DNA of 47,069 nucleotides from assembly GCA_019247495.1 (NCBI GenBank), contig JAFAOU010000050.1, positions 1-47,069 of the forward strand, written 5' to 3'. Source of the stretch: Acidobacteriota bacterium (lineage in GTDB: Bacteria > Acidobacteriota > Thermoanaerobaculia > Gp7-AA8). Under the pieces are notes generated by a model, which ran no database searches, was not told the origin of the DNA, and saw only the letters and a program-made list of their open reading frames with translations. Below, in pieces: positions 25,172 through 34,810 of this stretch. A program made the translations under genes and the position numbers. The number at the start of each line of letters is the position of its first letter. Within the stretch, counting starts at the first letter, position 1.

Positions 25172-27217
25172 ATGACCTATCGCTCGCTCTTCGTCTCGTT
25201 GATGCTGCTCACTTTCCCGCTTCTCGCGCAAACGCCGTCGCCAGTGCCAGTCGAGGGTTCGCATACGTACGTTCCCGCCGACTTCGCGCAGTTCGCACCT
25301 CAGACGGCGCTCGATATGCTCAACCGTGTTCCCGGTTTCGCAATCAAGCAGGAGGAAGATGCGCGCGGCCTCGGTCAGGCCACCGGCAACGTCGTCATCA
25401 ACGGCCAGCGGCTATCCGGCAAATCGAACGACGTCGTCACGGAGCTGAGCCGGATTCCGGCGCGCAACGTCGAACGGATCGAGATCGTCGACGGCGCTAC
25501 GCTCAAGATCCCCGGCCTCTCCGGCCAGGTCGCGAACGTGATCGTTCGCTCCGGCGGAATCAGCGGTCAGTGGTCGTACCGGCCGGAATTTCGCTCGTAC
25601 TACACCGATCCGCTTCTCACCCGCTTCGACGTCTCGGTGAGCGGTACGAAAGGGCCGGTGCAGTACACGGTCGGCCTCGAGAACCGCGGCAATCGCAGCG
25701 GCGCAGGCGGGCCGACGTGGATCTACAGTCCTACCGGCTCCCTCACCGAGGAACGGCGTGAGGAGTGGCGCGGTAACTCGGATCAGCCGCAGATCACCGG
25801 CCGATTCGTTCTGGACGGTCCCAACGGCTCGAAGGGCAATCTCAACCTCCTCTACCACCGCCTCTACTTCGACTATCTCGAGAACGGCACGCGCACGACG
25901 ATCGGCAGCTTGCCGCGCGATCGCAAGGTGACCGAGGACCAACATGGCGATAGCTACGAGATCGGCGGCGACTACGAATTCGACCTCGGCGTCGGAAAGC
26001 TGAAGCTGATCGGCCTCTCGCGCGGTGACGCGTATCCCGACACGACGACCGTCGAGACGCGCTTCGGCACCCCGGCCACACCGATCGTCGGCGATCGCTT
26101 CACGCAGAACGGCAAGGAGCGCGAGACCATCGGCCGCGGCGAGTACCGCTGGAACAAGCTTGGCGCCGAGTGGCAGATCTCGGCCGAGGGAGCGTTCAAC
26201 AGCCTCGATAGCACGTCCGGGCTTTTCGAGTTAAATCCGAGCGGCGGTTTCGACGAGATCCCGCTGCCGGGCGGCACCGCACGCGTGCAGGAGGATCGAT
26301 ACGAGGTGATTGGCAGCTACGGCCGGAAGCTCGCCGCGAACCTGACCATGAAGCTGTCGGCGGGCGAGGAGTATTCGCAACTGGCGCAGGTCGGCGCCGG
26401 CGGCACAACGCGCACGTTCTACCGGCCGAAAGGCGAGCTGTCGGCGGCGTGGAAGTTCTCGCCGCGCACCGACATCAACATCAAGCTCGCGCGCAAAGTC
26501 GGCCAACTGAACTTCTTCGACTTCCTCGCGTCCGTCGACCTCGCGTCGAACATCGAAAAGTCGGCCAACCCCGATCTGGTGCCGGAACAAAGCTGGGATC
26601 TTCAAGTCGAAGGAGTGCACAACCTCGGCAAGCTGGGATCGACGACGCTCCGACTCTACAGCCGCCTGATCGACGACATCATCGACTACGTTCCGATCGG
26701 CGCCGACGGCCAGTCGCCCGGCAATCTCGATCACGCCACCGTTTACGGCATCGAGTCGCGCAGCACGCTCAACCTCGACCAGTTCGGCTGGCACGGAGCG
26801 CGTCTCGATACCGACCTCCAATTGCAGAACAGCAAAGTCCGCGATCCGCTCACCGGACAGGAGCGCCATATCAGTAACAGCCTGCTGGGCGCGGGAAGCG
26901 TTGGCCTTCGCTACGACAAGCCGAAATCGAATTGGGCGTACGGCGCTGACGCATCGTACGAGCTCGATGCCGATTACTATCGCCTCACCGAGGTCGGGCG
27001 GCAGTGGGAAGGTCCGGTGTGGGGCGATCTCTACGTGGAGCATAAGAACGTCCACGGCCTCACGATTCGCGCCGGCTTGTACAACCTTTTCTCAGCGGAC
27101 AGCCGGTGGAACCGCACGGTTTATGTCGGGCGGCGCACTGGTCCGGTGGCGTTCATGGAAGACCGCGAACGGCGGATCGGACCGATCTACTCGTTCTCCA
27201 TCCGAGGCAAGTTCTAA
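25172..27217 (+). CDS. TonB-dependent receptor, plug and barrel
   Basis: The start at 25172 is preferred: AGAAGGA lies 6 nt upstream and a signal peptide follows (YRSLFVSLMLLTFPLLAQ). The 681-aa protein has a plug with ALDMLNRVPGF, NVVINGQRLSGKS and VERIEIVDG, then a barrel of about 550 residues ending in IYSFSIRGKF with the terminal Phe. It lacks the carboxypeptidase-regulatory-like domain of the larger receptor, so it belongs to a different receptor group. Substrate unknown. It is convergent with the thioredoxin-reductase-like gene with an 8-nt gap. Confidence 0.88.
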   Translation: MTYRSLFVSLMLLTFPLLAQTPSPVPVEGSHTYVPADFAQFAPQTALDMLNRVPGFAIKQEEDARGLGQATGNVVINGQRLSGKSNDVVTELSRIPARNVERIEIVDGATLKIPGLSGQVANVIVRSGGISGQWSYRPEFRSYYTDPLLTRFDVSVSGTKGPVQYTVGLENRGNRSGAGGPTWIYSPTGSLTEERREEWRGNSDQPQITGRFVLDGPNGSKGNLNLLYHRLYFDYLENGTRTTIGSLPRDRKVTEDQHGDSYEIGGDYEFDLGVGKLKLIGLSRGDAYPDTTTVETRFGTPATPIVGDRFTQNGKERETIGRGEYRWNKLGAEWQISAEGAFNSLDSTSGLFELNPSGGFDEIPLPGGTARVQEDRYEVIGSYGRKLAANLTMKLSAGEEYSQLAQVGAGGTTRTFYRPKGELSAAWKFSPRTDINIKLARKVGQLNFFDFLASVDLASNIEKSANPDLVPEQSWDLQVEGVHNLGKLGSTTLRLYSRLIDDIIDYVPIGADGQSPGNLDHATVYGIESRSTLNLDQFGWHGARLDTDLQLQNSKVRDPLTGQERHISNSLLGAGSVGLRYDKPKSNWAYGADASYELDADYYRLTEVGRQWEGPVWGDLYVEHKNVHGLTIRAGLYNLFSADSRWNRTVYVGRRTGPVAFMEDRERRIGPIYSFSIRGKF

Positions 27218-27225
27218 GCGCGACC

Positions 27226-28140
27226 TCACACCAACCTTGACGGCGGCAGCAGCGACTTATTGATCGCGATCGCGGCGATTGCGCCGTCGGCGGCTGACGT
27301 GATGGCGAGTTGCGAGCCCGGCACGAGATCGCCGACGGCGTAGATGCCTTCGACTGATGTTTGTTTGTGGTCGTCGACGATGATGTTCGGGCGTTGCTCA
27401 TCGACCTCGCAGCCGAGGTTCTCCGCGAGGACGCAGGAGCGCTCGACGCCGATGGTAAAGAAGAGCGCGTCGACGGTGACCTGCTCGCCGGTGGAGAGGA
27501 CGGCGGCGCGGACCATCGAGTCTTCACCGATGAGAGAGATCACCTTCTCGTCTTTGACGCCGATGCCGAGCGCGAGGAGCTTGCTGAAGTGTTCATCGGT
27601 CCACTCGCGCGGATGGCCGTCGGTGAAAATCGTCAGCTGATCGGTCCATTGCAGAAGCTTGAGCGCCAAGCCGACCGCCTTCTTTCCCCAGCCGATGACG
27701 CCGACGCGTTTTTCGCGAACCTCGTACCCATCGCAATCGGCGCAGTGGAAGACGCTGCCGCCGTAATACGACTCGATGTCGGGGATGTCGGGCAGCTTGT
27801 CGCGGACGCCGTATGCGAGGACGACTCTGCGCGCGCGCATGACACCAGCGCTCGAAGTCACCTCGAAGATGTCGCCGACGCGCTCGACCCGATCGGCGAC
27901 ACAGTGGCAGATCTCCGCCCCCGCCGCCTCGGCTTCGCTGCGTCCCCGCGCGAGCAGTTCACCCGGCGGGATATTGTGCTGCCCGAGAAATCCATGGATG
28001 GCGCGCGAGGCGTAATTGCGAGGCTTGCCGCTGTCGATAACGAGCACAGGACGGCGGTAGCGAGCCAGAAAAATCGCGCAGGTCAGTCCGGCCGGACCGC
28101 CGCCGATGATGATGCAGTCATACGTTGATTCGCTCGGCAT
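27226..28140 (-). CDS. Thioredoxin-reductase-like FAD/NAD(P)H oxidoreductase
   Basis: The 304-aa flavoprotein has an N-terminal FAD-binding Rossmann motif (IIGGGPAGLTCA, residues 11-22), a second nucleotide-binding glycine motif (GVIGWGKKA, 147-155) and a redox pair Cys133/Cys136 in HCADCDGYEV, the position of the CxxC of thioredoxin reductase. The C-terminal FAD motif is AVGDLVPGSQLA. It could reduce thioredoxin, or a bacillithiol-linked disulphide, since this organism makes bacillithiol, although YpdA-type bacillithiol reductases lack the CxxC. There is no adjacent thioredoxin gene, so the partner is unknown. Confidence 0.88.
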   Translation of the reverse strand: MPSESTYDCIIIGGGPAGLTCAIFLARYRRPVLVIDSGKPRNYASRAIHGFLGQHNIPPGELLARGRSEAEAAGAEICHCVADRVERVGDIFEVTSSAGVMRARRVVLAYGVRDKLPDIPDIESYYGGSVFHCADCDGYEVREKRVGVIGWGKKAVGLALKLLQWTDQLTIFTDGHPREWTDEHFSKLLALGIGVKDEKVISLIGEDSMVRAAVLSTGEQVTVDALFFTIGVERSCVLAENLGCEVDEQRPNIIVDDHKQTSVEGIYAVGDLVPGSQLAITSAADGAIAAIAINKSLLPPSRLV

Positions 28141-28257
28141 CGAAGCGGACTCCTCTGCACAAGCGCGGCCACGTACATCACTCCGACACGAACGGCGTTT
28201 TCGTGTGGCTCCTTGGATGGCGGCCTATCACCTTCTGTTAGGCTACTCTTTCCGAGC

Positions 28258-28590
28258 ATGGCTGAAGGCCCAGAGGCCACCGGACCGATTTCAGAACCCA
28301 CGCGGAAAGAGCGCCGTTTCCTCCTCGGAACCAGCATCGTTCTTCTCGCCATCGTCTTGGGCGGCGTACAGCCGACCGAGATTTCAGCTCTCGGTATCAA
28401 CTTCACCCCCACAAACATCCTCGCCCTTCGCTTCCTGCTCTTCGCTGTTCACAGCTTCGTCCTCGTCGCGTTCCTCATCGCCGCACTTGCTGAACGCCGC
28501 TCGTGGAACCTGCGCGTCGCCGAGGCATTTCGAACCCGCGAGGCCCGCATAAACTCATGCTTCAGCCACCTCACATTGGGTAACTACTAG
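28258..28590 (+). CDS. N-terminal part of an amber-interrupted membrane protein
   Basis: From the ATG at 28258 the frame codes 110 residues: a charged N-terminus (1-20), a hydrophobic helix (about 21-36), a second helix (about 53-77) and a short basic cytoplasmic segment, ending at TAG (28588-28590). The reading frame continues open for another 258 codons in the same phase to 29367, with no ATG, GTG or TTG until 28843. I therefore think this and the following frame were one 369-codon gene encoding a three-helix membrane protein. It is AT-richer than its neighbours, which may mean recent acquisition. No family recognised. Confidence 0.55.
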   Translation: MAEGPEATGPISEPTRKERRFLLGTSIVLLAIVLGGVQPTEISALGINFTPTNILALRFLLFAVHSFVLVAFLIAALAERRSWNLRVAEAFRTREARINSCFSHLTLGNY

Positions 28591-28842
28591 AAAGTCGAAA
28601 GCCTCACGGCCGCGATCGACGAGCTAAAAGCCATCCTGCACGATCTAAGTGACTACATCCGCCCGAGGGCTCTGCGTGACCTTCGGTGGAACCTAACCAC
28701 GGCGGAGGTAGCGCGCAACTTCCAGCGATCGGCAGAAAAGGAGGACCTCGGCGTTCAGCGAGCCTTCAAGACCTTACGATCACTTGATCGAACCGCCGCG
28801 GACACGCCTGAAACACCAATTGAAGCCGCTATCCATCTCGCA

Positions 28843-29367
28843 ATGCACCAGCACGCGATCTACGAGTTACTGGAGCCTCTTTCGAACAGCCGTACACGGC
28901 CTGCTCGGCGTCTGATGCGCCGACATCGACAGCGTCTAAAACAATTGTCGTTCGAACTGCGCTACAGCTCGCACGATGTGCCCGAACTGAAGAAATACCT
29001 CGCCGAGGTTGTCAGGCTTCTCGCCGAGGCGAGACTAGACCCTCCGCAGCATCACTTTCCTCCGAACGAGATCAACGAACGACTGGACAACCTCGAAACG
29101 TATTTGAATACCTTTGAGGAATTCAGCGACGAAAAGTTCGAAATCGAAAGGCTGGCGACAGTCGTCTTGATTCAAAACTATCAGGGGTACAGCCAAGCGG
29201 CCTCTCAACTGATGTCCGACGTGAACAGCCTACGAGGCGAATTCGCCCGAAGTAATCGGCGGTTCGAGCTTCAAGCCTTCTGGGAATTCACTGTGCCTCT
29301 CATTGTCGGCCTCGGCTCGCTGATAATTTCCGTTTTCGTCCTTCTACTTCCAAAGCTTGTTAACTAA
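28843..29367 (+). CDS. C-terminal part of the amber-interrupted membrane protein
   Basis: This frame codes 174 residues from the first available ATG, but it is open without a start for 84 codons upstream, back to the TAG at 28588. It is helical and charged (for example INERLDNLETYLNTFEEFSDEKFEIE, which looks coiled-coil), with one C-terminal membrane helix (about 149-170, ending LLLPKLVN). It has no recognised domain. Whether it is translated separately, through readthrough, or not at all cannot be decided from sequence. No good ribosome site precedes 28843. Confidence 0.5.
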   Translation: MHQHAIYELLEPLSNSRTRPARRLMRRHRQRLKQLSFELRYSSHDVPELKKYLAEVVRLLAEARLDPPQHHFPPNEINERLDNLETYLNTFEEFSDEKFEIERLATVVLIQNYQGYSQAASQLMSDVNSLRGEFARSNRRFELQAFWEFTVPLIVGLGSLIISVFVLLLPKLVN

Positions 29368-29465
29368 CCACGATCCCGTCGACCCTCCTTCCGGAAGCCC
29401 ATCGAGCTCTTCGAGCCGACGTTCGCCGTATTGATCGGCCGTCGTAACGCATTAAGATTCCGCGC

Positions 29466-29981
29466 GTGGCGCTCGTCTTCGTCGCCGGCAATGCTGCCGA
29501 CGTCTTTGCTCCCGATCTGGCGGCGGCGATCAACGCCGCGTTGCGCGAGCGCTTTCCGTCGCTGCCAGTTGTTGATGGCGAGGCGTATCAGTCCGACCCT
29601 GTCGAAGCGTCGGGATGGTCGCAACTGCAGGCGCGCGCGATGCGCCTGATTTCCGCCCCGCACCTCGGCGGGTTGGATGCGTATCAGTCGGTCTACCTCC
29701 CGATGCGTTTCGAACGCGTCGAACACGTCGCCATCGCCTCCGTCGCTGATCCGTTGGAGGTTGGCAGTCTCGACATGCTGCTCGATGAGTTGCGTCTATT
29801 CGCGTCGCACGCGTCGCTGCCGACCGACGACGTTGAGCTGATGCAGCTTGCGGCGAAGTACCTCGAGGACGACGATCTGTTCTCTTCGGATCTGGACGTT
29901 CAGACCTACGTGCAGTTGTTTCTGACGGCGAAGCAGGCTTCGGCGCATGGTGTTCAGCTGTGGCTTCATCCTGCGGCGTAG
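29466..29981 (+). CDS. Hypothetical protein
   Basis: A GTG at 29466 opens a 171-aa soluble protein with no membrane segment or signal. The N-terminus (MALVFVAGNAADVFAPDLAAAI) is a beta-alpha unit. The middle and C-terminal parts are helical and acidic (DELRLFASHASLPTDDVELMQLAAKYLEDDDLF). I recognise no family. It ends 30 nt before mprF on the same strand, so cotranscription is possible. Codon use is like the neighbouring core genes and the frame is clearly coding. Confidence 0.6.
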   Translation: MALVFVAGNAADVFAPDLAAAINAALRERFPSLPVVDGEAYQSDPVEASGWSQLQARAMRLISAPHLGGLDAYQSVYLPMRFERVEHVAIASVADPLEVGSLDMLLDELRLFASHASLPTDDVELMQLAAKYLEDDDLFSSDLDVQTYVQLFLTAKQASAHGVQLWLHPAA

Positions 29982-30011
29982 CGCGCAGGATAAAGTTCGC
30001 GAGAACAAACC

Positions 30012-32561
30012 ATGGACCGCCTTAAACGGATCGCACCGTTCCTCAAGCCGCTCCTGATTCTGGCGCTGTTCGCGGTGGCGCTGCGGGTGTTGCACGACAC
30101 TCTGGCGCAGTACCGGTATCGCGACGTCATCCGCTATCTCGACGCGCTGCCGATCGATCAGATCCTGCTCGCCGCCGCCCTCACGCTCCTCGGCTACCTC
30201 GTGATGACCGGCTACGACACGCTGGCCTTTCGCTACATCCGCCATCCGTTGCCGTACTTCAAGATCGCGCTGGCGTCGTTCATCGGCTACGCGTTCAACA
30301 ACAACGCGGGGATGTCGGGGTTGGTCGGCAGCTCGCTGCGCTACCGGCTCTACAACGCCTGGCGGCTCACCGCGGTGGAAATCGCGAAGGTCATCGCTTT
30401 CTGCACCGTCAGCTTCTGGCTCGGCTTCGTCCTGCTCGGCGGGATTTTCTTTCTGACGACGCCGCCGGACATTCCGCCGTCGATTCACATCCCGTTCGCG
30501 TCGATCCGGCTGCTGGGCGTCGTCATGCTGCTGCCGGCCATCGGCTACATGCTCTGGATCGCCATCCGCCGCGAGCCGGTGCGCATCAAGCAGTGGGAGT
30601 TCGAGCTCCCCTCGGCCGGACTTTTCGTCGCGCAGTTGGCGACGTCGTGCCTCGACTGGATCATCGCCGCGTCGGTTCTCTACATCCTGCTGCCCGATTC
30701 GCTGCCGCTGACCTTCAGCCGCTTTCTCGGGATTTTCCTGCTCGCGCAGATCGCCGGCGTCGCATCGAATGTGCCCGGAGGAATCGGCATCTTCGAAGCG
30801 ATCATCCTGGTCTTCCTCGCACCGTTCTTTTCCGCGTCGGCGATCCTCGGCTCGCTGGTCGCGTTCCGAGTCATCTACTACCTGCTGCCGCTGCTCGTGG
30901 CGATCCTGCTGCTGGCGACGCACGAGATCATCGAAAAGCGCGAAGGCGTCGCCAGGGCGTGGCGGATTTTCGGACGATGGGCGCCCGGCATCGCGCCGCA
31001 GCTTCTCGCCTTCACGATTTTCATCGGCGGCGCGGTCCTTCTCTTTTCCGGCGCCACGCCGACACTGCCCGGCCGCATCGGATTTCTGCGCCGCGTCGTT
31101 CCGCTGCCGCTCGTCGAGCTGTCGCACTTCTTCGGATCGATCGCTGGCGCGGCGCTACTCGTACTCGCCCGCGGCCTGCAGCGCCGACTGGACGCTGCGT
31201 ATCACCTCACCGTTATCGTCCTCGGCGCCGGCATCCTCTTCCAGATTTTCAAAGGCGGCGATTTCGAAGAAGCGATCATCCTGGCGGTGATGCTTTTTGC
31301 GCTGGTGGCGTCGCGGCGTCACTTCTACCGCAAGGCCTCGCTGCTGAACGAAGGCTTCGGTCCGGGATGGGTCGCCGCCATCGTGCTCGTGCTCATCTCG
31401 TCGGCATGGCTTGGCTTCTTCAGCTACAAGCACGTCGAGTATTCGCGCGATCTCTGGTGGCATTTCTCCTTCCGCGCTGACGCCCCGCGCTTCCTTCGGG
31501 CCTCGGTCGGCGTAGTCGGGCTGCTGCTGCTCTTCTCGATTCAGCGCCTGCTTCGTCCAGCCGCCGAGGAGCCGGATCCGCCGACGATCGAGGAGGTCGA
31601 GCGCGCAGCGACGGTCATCGCTGACGAAAAAAACAGCCAGGCCAACCTCGCGTTGCTCGGCGACAAGCCGCTGCTCTTCAGTCCCACAGGGCGTGCGTTT
31701 CTGATGTACGGCGTCGAAGGACGCAGCTGGATCGCGATGGGTGATCCGGCCGGCGCCGACGACGAGAAGCAGGAGCTGATCTGGCGTTTCCGGGAGCTGT
31801 GCGATCTGCACGCGGGCTGGCCGGTTTTCTACGAAGTGCAGCGCCAGAACCTCCACTTCTATCTCGACCTCGGGCTGACGCTTCTGAAAATCGGCGAAGA
31901 GGCTCGTGTGAAGCTCGACGACTTCTCACTCGACGGCGGCGACCGGAAATGGATGCGCAAGATGTTGCGCAGAGTCGAGGCAGAATCCTGCACATTCGAG
32001 ATCGTCGACGCCGCGCCCATCGTCGACGAATTGCGCGTCATCTCCGACTCCTGGCTCGCCGAAAAGAGCACGCGGGAGAAGGGCTTCTCCCTTGGATTCT
32101 TTGCCGAGCGATACGTGAGCCGCTGCTCCGTCGCGATCGTGAAGAAAGACGATCGCATCGTCGCGTTCGCAAATCTCTGGGACGGCGCCGGTGAGGAGCT
32201 GTCAGTCGATCTGATGCGCCACTTGCCGGACGCGCCGCCCGGCGTCATGGACTACATGTTCGTCAATCTCATCCTGTGGGGTCAGCAGCGCGGCTACGCC
32301 TGGTTCAACCTCGGCATGGCGCCGCTGTCGGGACTCGAAAATCGCTCGCTGGGCACGCTCTGGAATCGGGTCGGAGCATTGGCCTACAGATTCGGCGAGA
32401 ACTTCTACAACTTCCAGGGCCTCCGCCAGTACAAGGAAAAATTCGATCCGCAATGGGAGCCGACCTACCTGGCCAGCCCGGGCGGCCTGGCGCTGCCGCG
32501 CATCCTGACGAACCTCGCGGCGCTGATCTCCGGCGGCCTGCGCGGCGTGATCTCGAAGTAG
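30012..32561 (+). CDS. mprF: Phosphatidylglycerol lysyltransferase/flippase MprF
   Basis: MprF transfers an aminoacyl group from aminoacyl-tRNA to phosphatidylglycerol and flips the product to the outer leaflet, reducing negative surface charge and sensitivity to cationic peptides. The 849-aa protein has an N-terminal flippase of about 14 helices (residues 10-510; FNNNAGMSGLVGSSLRYRLYN near 97 is typical). A C-terminal cytosolic GNAT-like synthase domain (about 545-835) has FLMYGVEGRSWIAMGDPAG and FNLGMAPLSGLENR. The amino acid used (Lys or Ala) cannot be read reliably. It heads a run of genes leading into the bacillithiol operon, with an 18-nt gap to the methyltransferase. Confidence 0.93.
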   Translation: MDRLKRIAPFLKPLLILALFAVALRVLHDTLAQYRYRDVIRYLDALPIDQILLAAALTLLGYLVMTGYDTLAFRYIRHPLPYFKIALASFIGYAFNNNAGMSGLVGSSLRYRLYNAWRLTAVEIAKVIAFCTVSFWLGFVLLGGIFFLTTPPDIPPSIHIPFASIRLLGVVMLLPAIGYMLWIAIRREPVRIKQWEFELPSAGLFVAQLATSCLDWIIAASVLYILLPDSLPLTFSRFLGIFLLAQIAGVASNVPGGIGIFEAIILVFLAPFFSASAILGSLVAFRVIYYLLPLLVAILLLATHEIIEKREGVARAWRIFGRWAPGIAPQLLAFTIFIGGAVLLFSGATPTLPGRIGFLRRVVPLPLVELSHFFGSIAGAALLVLARGLQRRLDAAYHLTVIVLGAGILFQIFKGGDFEEAIILAVMLFALVASRRHFYRKASLLNEGFGPGWVAAIVLVLISSAWLGFFSYKHVEYSRDLWWHFSFRADAPRFLRASVGVVGLLLLFSIQRLLRPAAEEPDPPTIEEVERAATVIADEKNSQANLALLGDKPLLFSPTGRAFLMYGVEGRSWIAMGDPAGADDEKQELIWRFRELCDLHAGWPVFYEVQRQNLHFYLDLGLTLLKIGEEARVKLDDFSLDGGDRKWMRKMLRRVEAESCTFEIVDAAPIVDELRVISDSWLAEKSTREKGFSLGFFAERYVSRCSVAIVKKDDRIVAFANLWDGAGEELSVDLMRHLPDAPPGVMDYMFVNLILWGQQRGYAWFNLGMAPLSGLENRSLGTLWNRVGALAYRFGENFYNFQGLRQYKEKFDPQWEPTYLASPGGLALPRILTNLAALISGGLRGVISK

Positions 32562-32579
32562 ATAGACTCCGCGACGGCG

Positions 32580-33293
32580 ATGACCTGGTACAAGGAGTGG
32601 TTCGGCGAGGCGTATCTCGAACTCTACGCGCATCGCGACGACGAAGAAGCGCGGCGCCAAGTCGCGTTTTTTCGCGAGCACGCCGGCAGCGTTGACGGCG
32701 TCATCCTCGATCTCGCCTGCGGCACCGGACGTCATCTCGCGGAGCTGAACGCCGAGGGATATGAAGCGTTCGGCTGCGATCTATCGTTCACGCTGCTGCG
32801 AACCGGGATCGACGAATACGGTCCGCTTCCCGTCGCGCGCGCCGATATGCGTTCGCTTCCTTTCGGCAGCGGCAGCTTCAGCGGATTGGTCAACTTCTTT
32901 ACCAGTTTCGGATACTTCGCCACCGAGGATGAAAACCTGAAAGTCGTGCGGGAGATGGCGCGGGTGTTGCGGCCGGGCGGCGTTTTTCTCTTCGACTATC
33001 TCAACGTCGATCGCGAGCTGGACAAACTCGTCGAACGCGAGACGCTCGAGACGCCGAGCGGACGCGTCGAAATCGAGCGCTGGTTCGATCCGCGTGACCG
33101 TTCTTTCAACAAACGCATCACGATCGGTCAAAAGCGTTACCTGGAGCGCGTTCGCGGGTACGATCTCGGCGAGATCTCGACGATGTTCAACTCCTCGGGC
33201 CTTTCGATCCGCGAAGCGTTCGGCGACTTCGACGGCGCGCCGTTCGACGCCGCCTCGCCGCGCCTGATTCTCGTCGGGAGCCGCGCCCGATGA
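32580..33293 (+). CDS. Class I SAM-dependent methyltransferase, candidate bacillithiol-pathway enzyme
   Basis: The 237-aa protein has the Rossmann-type methyltransferase fold: motif I ILDLACGTGRHL (residues 42-53), the acidic end of strand 2 FGCDLS, motif II region ARADMRSLPF, and motif III-like RVLRPGGVFLFDY. Its stop overlaps the bshC start by 4 nt (33290-33293), so it is translated with the bacillithiol genes. Green sulfur bacteria are known to make N-methyl-bacillithiol with a dedicated SAM methyltransferase, so the natural guess is that this gene does the same here. That is context inference; small-molecule methyltransferases cannot be assigned from the fold alone. Confidence 0.85.
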   Translation: MTWYKEWFGEAYLELYAHRDDEEARRQVAFFREHAGSVDGVILDLACGTGRHLAELNAEGYEAFGCDLSFTLLRTGIDEYGPLPVARADMRSLPFGSGSFSGLVNFFTSFGYFATEDENLKVVREMARVLRPGGVFLFDYLNVDRELDKLVERETLETPSGRVEIERWFDPRDRSFNKRITIGQKRYLERVRGYDLGEISTMFNSSGLSIREAFGDFDGAPFDAASPRLILVGSRAR

Positions 33294-34810
33294 CCGAGGC
33301 CGGCTGTCTACGCATTCCCCTCGCCGCCTATCCCGGATTCAATCGGTTCACGCTCGACTGGATGGCAGGCGATCCAAACGCGACGCAGTTCCTGGAACGC
33401 CGGCGGCCCGCCGGCTGGACCGCCGCCGGCTCGGCGGCGAGTCCCGAGCTCGCCACCGCATTGATCGAATCCAACCGCCGATGGGGCCGCAATGTCGAGG
33501 ACGAAGTGGCCCGCTGGTCGCGCGGCGAAACCTTCACCGTCATCGCCGGCCAGCAGGTCGGATTCGCAGGTGGCCCGATCTACACGCTGGCCAAACTCGC
33601 CGGCATGCTGAAGCTGAAGCGCGACAACGAAGCGCGAGGCATTCCGACCACCGTCTTTTTCTGGCTGGCCACCGAGGATCATGACTTCGCGGAAGTGGCC
33701 ACGCTGTCGCTGCCGAAGCGTGATCCAAAGCAGCAGCTCGATCTCACGACGTTTCGCGCGCGGCATCGCATGGGAAAGATGGCGGTCGGCGCGCTGCCTG
33801 TCCCCGAGGAGTTGACGCTCGCGCTCATCGAGTTTCTCGACATTCCGCGCCCGTCATGGCTGCGCGAAGGAATCACGTTCCGCGATTCATTCGCCGAGTT
33901 GATCACGTCGGCGGTCGACGGAAAGTTCATCCTCGTCGACGCGCTCCTTCCCGAACTCCGCCGCGCCGGTGCGCCGCTGTTCGACGACATCCTCACGAAT
34001 TGGGAGCGCATTCAGCGAGCGCTCGATACTCGCGCCGAGGAGCTGACGAAGGCCGGCTATGCGCCGCAAGTTCTGCCGCGTCCGGGCGAGGCGCACACGC
34101 TGCTCTTCGATCTCGACGAGCACGGCCGGCGTCATCTGCTCGAATCGCCGCAGACGCTTCCGCCACCGGAGCGAACGTCGACGTCTGCGCTCACGCGTCC
34201 GCTTTTGCAGGATTTCGTGCTGCGCCCGGACGTCTTCGTCGGAGGCCCATCGGAAGTCGCGTACTACGCGCAGATCGCGCCGCTGCACGAAATGCTGAAT
34301 GTGCCGATGCCACGCGTCGCGTTGCGCGCGCACGAACTGCTAGCGCCGAAACGGCTCGCGCGCACGGTCGAGCGTTACGACATCAAACCCGAGGAGATCT
34401 TCGCGGGCACGGACGCCGTCCTCGCGACTCGCGAACCGGCCGGCGTGGCGGAGGTCAAAGCCATCGCCGAAAAAGCAAAGCGCGCCCTCGCCGCGGACAT
34501 CACGCGCATCGGCGAGATCGCGCTTCCGGCCGAGCACGCGCTGGCACGCGCGATCAACAAATCGATCGGTCACATCGAATACCACTTCGCCAAACTGACC
34601 GAGCGCGCCATCCGCGGACTCGCTCGCAAAGATCGCGAGCGCTACGCCGCCGTCCGCGAGCTCGTCGCAACGCTCGTTCCCGACGGCGCGCTGCAGGATC
34701 GCGTCACCGGCTGGTTCGGCTATTGGCAGCAGTACGGGTCGCATCTCATCGAATCCATGATTGCGAACGCTGAACAGGATGAGGACGTCTGTAAGGTGGT
34801 GAGCTTGTGA
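33290..34810 (+). CDS. bshC: Bacillithiol synthase BshC (cysteine-adding enzyme)
   Basis: BshC joins cysteine to glucosaminyl-malate, the last step of bacillithiol synthesis. The 506-aa protein is near the family length (about 540) and has family features: GQQVGFAGGPIYTLAKLAGMLKL near residue 84, FFWLATEDHDFAEV near 122 (the HIGH-like nucleotide-site region), VFVGGPSEVAYYAQI near 315 and the long C-terminal helical arm. It starts with ATG inside the 4-nt overlap with the methyltransferase and overlaps bshB1 by 4 nt. Identification is supported by the linked bshB1 and bshA. Confidence 0.94.
   Translation: MTEAGCLRIPLAAYPGFNRFTLDWMAGDPNATQFLERRRPAGWTAAGSAASPELATALIESNRRWGRNVEDEVARWSRGETFTVIAGQQVGFAGGPIYTLAKLAGMLKLKRDNEARGIPTTVFFWLATEDHDFAEVATLSLPKRDPKQQLDLTTFRARHRMGKMAVGALPVPEELTLALIEFLDIPRPSWLREGITFRDSFAELITSAVDGKFILVDALLPELRRAGAPLFDDILTNWERIQRALDTRAEELTKAGYAPQVLPRPGEAHTLLFDLDEHGRRHLLESPQTLPPPERTSTSALTRPLLQDFVLRPDVFVGGPSEVAYYAQIAPLHEMLNVPMPRVALRAHELLAPKRLARTVERYDIKPEEIFAGTDAVLATREPAGVAEVKAIAEKAKRALAADITRIGEIALPAEHALARAINKSIGHIEYHFAKLTERAIRGLARKDRERYAAVRELVATLVPDGALQDRVTGWFGYWQQYGSHLIESMIANAEQDEDVCKVVSL

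Noticed and set aside
29796..31127. A 443-codon minus-strand frame opposite mprF and the gene before it
   Set aside because: Low-complexity Arg/Glu/Asp/Gln content and overlap with the conserved MprF membrane domain mark it as a shadow frame.
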